Part shown: one piece after another, positions 32,080 through 36,291 of the stretch
Layout: each line of letters opens with the position of its first letter
How positions within the stretch are numbered: position 1 is the first letter of the stretch
From: Planctomycetota bacterium
GTDB taxonomy: Bacteria > Planctomycetota > E44-bin39
Direction of reading: 5' to 3'
DNA: 36,291 nt
NCBI GenBank assembly: GCA_004376375.1
Contig: SOJX01000003.1
Coordinates: forward strand, 1 to 36,291
Position numbers and translations under genes: made by a program
The notes under the pieces: generated by a model
Databases searched by the model: none
What the model was told of the DNA's origin: nothing
What the model saw: only the letters and a program-made list of their open reading frames with translations

Positions 32080-33853
32080 CGGCAACCTCCCATTCCCGGC
32101 TTGCCGACATTCGGCCGTCGGAGTCGCGAAGGACATACTCCGTTTCATCCTTCAGGCTTACCTTGACAACGTGCCGGCCGGCGGAAAGAGACTTTCCCGA
32201 CAGAGTCCTCGAAAACGGCACAGGTCCCGGGAGCGGCTCGCCGTCCAGGGTCCAGTCAACCTTGACGGGGCCTTTCACGCCCGCGGGACTCCTGACTGAA
32301 AACGTGTGCGAACCTGATATCTTCACATTCGCTTCCGCAGGCGCGGCGGATTCTATAAGTTTGACGTTGCGATAGATTTTCAGCACTATCGCTTCGCGGC
32401 AAATCTTGCAGAACGGCCGGAACGTCTCACGCATCCTGCAGTTCGCCTGCGGGCGGTAATAATCCTTCTTGTGGTAAAAAGCCCCCTCGTACAGGCCGAC
32501 CCAGCCCCCCGCACCGTGCGTCGGAATCGGAGTTCCCGGCTTGATCCAGCGGCGCCATTTGATATGCTCGCGCCGGGTTTCCCTTGTAACGTTCGGGAAA
32601 GGCGGCTCGCGGTCGGCCAGCACGGGATCGAGGGAAACACCGGTGTATGCGTACTCGTCGCCGAGTGAAGCGAACGCATGACCGAACTCGTGAATCGCCT
32701 GCGCCCGAACGTGTTTGAGATTCCAGGTAGTTTTGCCTGCTTCCGTTTCGTATCTGTTGATTCCAATAGTCGCGACGCGCCTCGTTCCCGAACCGCCCCA
32801 GGCGTCGTTTACCAGGACGATAATGACGTCAAAAGGCACGTGCTTGGAAACAAATCTTTTCACGGCATGCGTGTCGACGGTCAGCAGCCGCGCGGCATTC
32901 GAATAAGGGTGTGCCGCGGAAAAAGCCGTGTCCCGCACACGCGCCGGTTCTTTCCATTTTGTATCCGCCCCGACCTGTCGGCTGGCGACGTTTATCTGGT
33001 GAAAATTGAAATAATGGCGGTAATCCGAAAAAGGCGGCTCGCCCGCAAAAGCGGTCAGTATTTCCCTGACGTCGCCGTCAAATTTCGCCTGCTCGTTGGA
33101 CGAAATAATCCCATCCGCATTAAGGTCTGACCCGTTTTCGTGGATATTCGTATAACCCTCGGCCACAAACACAACGTCAATCCGGTTGCCGGACGGACCG
33201 TTTATCTCCACCTGTTTCACGGCCAGCGCCGCACCCGGCTCGAGAAGTTCGGCGGCCTTGCGGGCAAACTCGGTGCCTGTAAACCGGCTGGCAATTTCGC
33301 GCAGTTTTTCACCGGCCTGCCGGTAACGCCCCTTTTGAAGATAATCCTGAGCTTCTTTCAGGAGCGACTGCGCTTCGCTCAGTTCTTTTACAGTTTTTTC
33401 ATCCTGCACCGGCGCCGGTGTTTCCGGTACCGCAATCCGCTCCCGGGTTTTCGGGTGGACCCAGGCATCCCCTCTTCGCAGGTATCCAAGCTCGCGCCTG
33501 GCCTCCGCATGGTTGGGGTACTTCTCCAGTATCGCCTTCAGCCGCTTACGCATCCCGGACGACAATTCCGGCGAGACAGAGCGCTCAAAACCGTAGGCAT
33601 GACTCGACAGGCGGTCCAGAAACGATTCAAGCCGGGTCTTGTCTTTTTCAATGCGGAGCACGTCCTTGCGCGGAATAACCGTCCTGCCGAACGCATGCTC
33701 GACCGTAATGCTTTCATCCGTCTCGGCAACCACGCGCCCCTGAAGCACCAGGTTGTTTTTCAAGACGATAGTATCTGCCCGGGCAACCGCCGGAAGCATT
33801 AAAAGCGTTATAATCAGAAGGGATGTTAACCGATATTTATACACTCTATACAT
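32066..33853 (-). CDS. Exported M64 (IgA-peptidase-like) metallopeptidase
   Basis: A 595-residue secreted protein with a signal peptide (LTSLLIITLLMLPAVARA). Residues about 27-75 form a small beta domain (TIVLKNNLVLQGRVV ... TVIPRKDVLRIE), common in planctomycete-type exported proteins. A helical region (about 80-210) with a TPR-like part follows. The catalytic domain (about 215-500) is M64-like: 'VVFVAEGYT', then HEFGH at 388-392 (zinc His, catalytic Glu) and GDEY at 398-401 (Glu400 as the likely third ligand). The C-terminal about 100 residues are Ig-like. M64 peptidases include IgA-cleaving enzymes, but the substrate here is unknown. The ATG at 33853 gives a clean signal peptide; the ribosome-binding site is weak. 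Confidence 0.87.
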   Translation of the reverse strand: MYRVYKYRLTSLLIITLLMLPAVARADTIVLKNNLVLQGRVVAETDESITVEHAFGRTVIPRKDVLRIEKDKTRLESFLDRLSSHAYGFERSVSPELSSGMRKRLKAILEKYPNHAEARRELGYLRRGDAWVHPKTRERIAVPETPAPVQDEKTVKELSEAQSLLKEAQDYLQKGRYRQAGEKLREIASRFTGTEFARKAAELLEPGAALAVKQVEINGPSGNRIDVVFVAEGYTNIHENGSDLNADGIISSNEQAKFDGDVREILTAFAGEPPFSDYRHYFNFHQINVASRQVGADTKWKEPARVRDTAFSAAHPYSNAARLLTVDTHAVKRFVSKHVPFDVIIVLVNDAWGGSGTRRVATIGINRYETEAGKTTWNLKHVRAQAIHEFGHAFASLGDEYAYTGVSLDPVLADREPPFPNVTRETRREHIKWRRWIKPGTPIPTHGAGGWVGLYEGAFYHKKDYYRPQANCRMRETFRPFCKICREAIVLKIYRNVKLIESAAPAEANVKISGSHTFSVRSPAGVKGPVKVDWTLDGEPLPGPVPFSRTLSGKSLSAGRHVVKVSLKDETEYVLRDSDGRMSASREWEVAVEAK

Positions 33854-33900
33854 AATATGGATCTCACGAGTCAAAACTGAATTATATATCCCCAGGCGGT

Positions 33901-33967
33901 GCCGTTTCAACGAAAATGCAGGGCAGGATACAATCAAAATTCGGCAAGCGGTGGACGGCGCAGGTTG
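33901..33967. repeat. Direct repeat DR1 (67 bp)
   Basis: It aligns without gaps to 34858-34924 with six mismatches (61 of 67 identical). The similarity fades over the next 20 bases. The two copies flank the toxin-antitoxin pair. Confidence 0.88.
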
Positions 33968-33994
33968 TAAGGCGAATCGTATTAGAACTCTTCA

Positions 33995-34020
33995 AGAGTT
34001 AAGTATTGTGTCCCCGGAAC
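33995..34020. repeat. Inverted repeat IR1 (GTCCCCGGA type)
   Basis: AGAGTTAAGTATT, one variable base, then TGTCCCCGGA. The reverse complement occurs at 35996-36021 with one mismatch in the first 24 positions. The pair encloses the toxin-antitoxin and SUMF1-like genes. Confidence 0.8.
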
Positions 34021-34049
34021 TATTATTCTTAATAACAATGATTTATTTC

Positions 34050-34077
34050 TTGACAAATATCACAATATTGCTATAAT
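34050..34077 (+). promoter_or_regulatory. Full-consensus promoter of the toxin-antitoxin pair
   Basis: TTGACA at 34050-34055, a 16-base spacer, and TATAAT at 34072-34077. The spacer holds the palindrome CAATATTG (34063-34070), a candidate operator for the HTH antitoxin. Confidence 0.85.
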
Positions 34078-34111
34078 TATGTCAGGCGAAAGTTAAAGTT
34101 CGGAGTTAATA

Positions 34112-34489
34112 ATGCCGCAAATTGAAGTCCGAATATTCGCTGATAAGGATGGAAAATCGCCATTTCTTGATTTTCTCGATAGTGTTCCGCCGAAAGTGCA
34201 GGACAAGTGTATCGCTAGAATTGATCTAATAAAGCAATACGGGCATGAATTAAGAAGGCCTATCGCAGATTTTCTCAGAAATGGAATATTTGAATTACGA
34301 ATCAGACATAAAAATATAAATTACAGAATTCTATATTTCTTTTATATGATAATGGCAGTTATATCTCACGGACTAACTAAGAAAGGAGGTGTGCCGGAAA
34401 AGGAGATAGATAAAGCTGTAGGTCACCGTAAGCTGTTCTCCTCGAACCCAGAGGCTTACACGTATAAAAAAGGGGCGGATGATGGCTAA
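34112..34489 (+). CDS. RelE/HigB-type toxin (phage Gp49-like)
   Basis: A 125-residue basic protein of the phage-derived Gp49-like/HigB branch of RelE toxins, which act as ribosome-dependent or free mRNA nucleases. Signature parts: 'FLDSVPPKVQDK' helix, 'LRNGIFELRIRHKNINYRILYFFY' beta-sheet core (given here in pieces: IFELRIR and YRILYFFY) and 'ISHGLTKKGGVPEKEIDKA'. GGAG lies six bases before the ATG. The stop codon overlaps the antitoxin start. Toxin-first order matches HigBA-type modules. The base composition is markedly more AT-rich than the surrounding core genes, consistent with horizontal acquisition. Confidence 0.9.
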   Translation: MPQIEVRIFADKDGKSPFLDFLDSVPPKVQDKCIARIDLIKQYGHELRRPIADFLRNGIFELRIRHKNINYRILYFFYMIMAVISHGLTKKGGVPEKEIDKAVGHRKLFSSNPEAYTYKKGADDG

Positions 34490-34781
34490 GAAAAAAAAGA
34501 CAACTGACGCGGTAGAAATACTGCGTCGACGTTACATCAAGGACAAAAAGCGCAAGGCAAGCCTTGAAGCCGAGCGTGTAAATGCAGAGGTTGCACGCAT
34601 GATATACGACTTAAGAACCGGCGCCGATCTGACTCAGGGTGAACTTGCAAAACTGATCGGAACTAAACAATCAGTAATTAGCAGATTGGAAGATGCGGAC
34701 TATAAGGGACATTCCCTCTCAATGCTTAATCGCATTGCAAATGCGCTCAATAAGAAGCTTAATATATCAATTGAGAAATAA
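34482..34781 (+). CDS. XRE-family HTH antitoxin
   Basis: A 99-residue protein with a Lys-rich N-terminus, a helical linker and a C-terminal helix-turn-helix (about 48-80): LTQGELAKLIGTKQSVISRLE, i.e. a standard XRE fold, followed by NRIANALNKKL. It should neutralise the upstream toxin and repress the shared promoter. The ATG at 34482 has GGGG six bases upstream; the ATG one codon earlier is closer than ideal. It overlaps the toxin stop codon by eight bases. Confidence 0.9.
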   Translation: MAKKKKTTDAVEILRRRYIKDKKRKASLEAERVNAEVARMIYDLRTGADLTQGELAKLIGTKQSVISRLEDADYKGHSLSMLNRIANALNKKLNISIEK

Positions 34782-34808
34782 AATAAAGGGAAGAGCGTCG
34801 AGCGTCAT

Positions 34809-34843
34809 TTTCTATTTCGGATTGCGGATTTGGGATTGCGGAA
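34809..34843. repeat. Heptamer array J
   Basis: Five units: TTTCTAT, TTCGGAT, TGCGGAT, TTGGGAT, TGCGGAA. The consensus is nearly that of array E 13.5 kb away. It begins 28 bases after the antitoxin stop codon. Confidence 0.8.
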
Positions 34844-34857
34844 TTTACCGCGGAGGC

Positions 34858-34924
34858 GCCGTTTCAACGAAAATGCAGGGCAGGATTCAATCAAAACCCG
34901 CCAAGCGGTGGACGACGCAGGCTG
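34858..34924. repeat. Direct repeat DR2 (67 bp)
   Basis: Second copy of DR1 (33901-33967), in the same orientation, with 61 of 67 identical positions. It lies between the antitoxin gene and the SUMF1-like gene. Confidence 0.88.
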
Positions 34925-34962
34925 CGCCGCGGATAATATTAACAAATGGGTAAGCCGTATTA

Positions 34963-35949
34963 TTAAGGGCCACGGACGCAACGGAAGCCGACCAGCTCAC
35001 TCGAGTGTTTAGGTCCCAAGCTGTTGCCTTTCCAAAAGCTGCACTCATCTCGACCAGAAAGCATTGTTGAGTGAGCACCTCCTTTGGTAAAAAATGCTTT
35101 TCTTTTTTTATAATTCAAATAACACCATTCAGTAACATTTCCATGCACATCATACAAGCCCCACTTATTTGGTTTTTTCTGACCCACAGAATGCACTTTA
35201 CCGCCTGAGTTCTTTTCATACCACGCATATTCCCCAAGCATGCTTACGTTATCGCCAAAACAGTATTTGCCGGTTGAGCCTGCACGGGCCACGTACTCCC
35301 ATTCATATTTAGTAGGTAGGCGTATGCCAAGCCAGTTAGCATAGGCAATGGCGTCGTGGCCTGATACAAATTCCGCCGGATAATCATGTCTAAGCCTGAC
35401 TTCGGTAAACAATTCTTCAACAGCGATACCGTCCATAGCATCGTCCATAAACAACCTTTTGAATCCAGTACATGCAGAAAATACCCGGATTTTCTCATTC
35501 GTCACTTCGTATTTATCTACCCACAGGCTTTTTATTTCGACCGTGCTGCCATTCTTCAGTGTCAGCATCCCTACCGGTATCTTCACCTGCTGTGACGGGC
35601 TGGAACACCAGTCCTTGAAAATATCCTTCATCACTTCCTTACCTTTGTCACCCACCTCACACAACTCATTTACCACGGCCATGCGCTTCTTTACATCATT
35701 GCAGTCATACCTCCCCGTGTAGTATCTAAATACAGGCTCCTTTGCACCCCTCTCAAGCAAATTCTTTGCAGCAGCTTGACGTACCTTGATGTCATCTGAT
35801 TGCAGCTTGTCAACAAGATTTTGAATTATTATTTGGTTTTCCAAACAATATGAGTTCTCCAGTGACGGGAACAATAAATACACAGTCACAACGCCGGTTA
35901 TAATAAGAGTAGCTATAATTCCAAGTTTTATACGCTTTGATAGCTTCAC
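34963..35949 (-). CDS. SUMF1/FGE-like domain protein with membrane anchor
   Basis: A 328-residue protein with an N-terminal signal anchor (about 8-28, [19 protein letters not shown]), a short HEAT-like helical segment (about 40-115), then a formylglycine-generating-enzyme (SUMF1) fold at about 120-326: [35 protein letters not shown] (in pieces: [13 protein letters not shown]), [14 protein letters not shown] and the ending [10 protein letters not shown]. Many bacterial members are non-catalytic binding or kinase-associated modules, so sulfatase activation is not claimed. GGAGG lies just upstream of the GTG start. It is AT-richer than the core genes, like the neighbouring toxin-antitoxin pair. 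Confidence 0.87.
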   Translation of the reverse strand: MKLSKRIKLGIIATLIITGVVTVYLLFPSLENSYCLENQIIIQNLVDKLQSDDIKVRQAAAKNLLERGAKEPVFRYYTGRYDCNDVKKRMAVVNELCEVGDKGKEVMKDIFKDWCSSPSQQVKIPVGMLTLKNGSTVEIKSLWVDKYEVTNEKIRVFSACTGFKRLFMDDAMDGIAVEELFTEVRLRHDYPAEFVSGHDAIAYANWLGIRLPTKYEWEYVARAGSTGKYCFGDNVSMLGEYAWYEKNSGGKVHSVGQKKPNKWGLYDVHGNVTEWCYLNYKKRKAFFTKGGAHSTMLSGRDECSFWKGNSLGPKHSSELVGFRCVRGP

Positions 35950-35995
35950 TTCTCCTCCTGTTCTACTTTCAACTTCTCACCTTTTTGCAATAAGA

Positions 35996-36021
35996 ACTCC
36001 GGGGACAAAATACTTAACTCT
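35996..36021. repeat. Inverted repeat IR2 (GTCCCCGGA type)
   Basis: The reverse complement of IR1 (33995-34020). The stop codon of the rightmost reading frame (36014-36016) falls within it. Confidence 0.8.
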
Positions 36022-36217
36022 TTTTCTTTTTCGGCTTCTTTCTCTTTGGGCCGGGTTTGCCTTCCAGCCGCTCGCGGGAGCGAAATTTCTCAAAATCGTC
36101 CTCCAAAACATCCGTGTACGGAAACGCATTCCCGTCGTCAATATAACATGAAATACCGGATTTTTCAACCAGTAACGGACTACCCTGCAATGCAAGGTAG
36201 TGGGGTGTTTGGGACAC
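36014..36217 (-). CDS. Small hypothetical protein, possibly 5'-truncated
   Basis: A 67-codon frame from GTG 36217, with an acidic middle (YTDVLEDDFEKF) and a very basic end (GPKRKKPKKKKS). I do not recognise it. The same frame stays open to the window edge through the hairpin at 36253-36272, adding a Cys-rich 'GNICDCPVSQTP' stretch, so a longer gene entering from the right is possible. It has no visible ribosome-binding site and ends in IR2. It could also be a chance frame over repeats. Confidence 0.4.
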   Translation of the reverse strand: MSQTPHYLALQGSPLLVEKSGISCYIDDGNAFPYTDVLEDDFEKFRSRERLEGKPGPKRKKPKKKKS

Positions 36218-36252
36218 AGGGCAATCGCATATATTTCCGGAAAGATGGGTGG

Positions 36253-36291
36253 CGCAGACATTCTTGTCTGCGTATTTGTAGGGGCGGGTCT
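36253..36291. repeat. Palindromic repeat at window edge
   Basis: Hairpin CGCAGACA/TGTCTGCG with loop TTCT (36253-36272), then GTAGGGGCGGGTCT entering a further palindrome cut by the edge. It shares the GACA-YTCT-TGTC core with hairpin 1 at 25004-25023. Confidence 0.75.

Noticed and set aside
33753..34076. 107-codon frame across DR1 and IR1
   Set aside because: It is composed of repeat sequence and overlaps the 5' end of the M64 gene and the toxin promoter.
1..36291. CRISPR arrays, tRNA or rRNA genes, transposases
   Set aside because: No regularly spaced 25-40-bp repeats with spacers, no TTCGA-type tRNA T-arms in context, no rRNA signature and no transposase motif were found. The heptamer arrays have no spacers.

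Overview
The window reads as a chromosomal segment of a diderm bacterium with about 50-58 % GC. The evidence for two membranes is an LptD/OstA-type LPS-assembly protein, several lipoproteins with clear lipoboxes, and many secreted or surface proteins built from NHL, HEAT, ankyrin and Ig-like repeats. The mix (IspG, HD-GYP with FHA, an M64 protease carrying an N-terminal domain common in planctomycete-type genomes, a SUMF1-like protein) fits a PVC-type or related uncultured lineage. No rRNA or marker gene is present, so placement stays open.

Layout. 1-2848: two secreted or lipid-anchored proteins on the minus strand, one with a transglutaminase-like triad. 2951-3491: two tandem small RNA genes with near-identical promoters and terminators and compensating base changes in their helices. 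3561-3986: exported thermonuclease-like nuclease. 4145-7669: very large NHL lipoprotein. 7914-9991: DHH phosphoesterase converging on ispG. 10176-16765: minus-strand run of a metalloprotease-like lipoprotein, an unknown secreted protein, an ankyrin protein and a membrane-anchored HEAT protein. 17097-19265: fusion of HEAT-like, NMN adenylyltransferase-like and DUF6939/NADAR-like domains. 19659-27029: plus-strand run of FHA-GAF-HD-GYP, DegT aminotransferase, LptD-like protein, coaD, ridA and a membrane protein. 27138-30238: SGNH protein with a coupled 56-aa membrane peptide, divergent from a GT39-type glycosyltransferase. 30320-33853: phosphoesterase, Trm112-like protein with a structured leader, lipoprotein and M64 protease, all minus strand. 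33901-36021: lower-GC island with a RelE/HigB-type toxin-antitoxin pair and a SUMF1-like protein, marked by direct and inverted repeats.

Several neighbours plausibly work together in the envelope: nucleotide-sugar aminotransferase and LptD (ATGA overlap), SGNH protein and small peptide (TAATG overlap), and the nearby glycosyltransferase. Pantetheine phosphate adenylyltransferase, IspG and RidA are housekeeping metabolism.

Two sequence-level patterns stand out. First, the tandem RNA pair at 2969-3491 has at least ten compensatory base-pair changes between copies, which is strong internal evidence for a conserved RNA fold. Second, ten 3' intergenic sites carry arrays of 7-nt units. Each site has its own heptamer, often in inverted arms, and the arrays repeatedly contain the stop codons of flanking genes. 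Sigma70-type promoters are unusually legible here; two are placed so that the transcript would begin at or next to the start codon.
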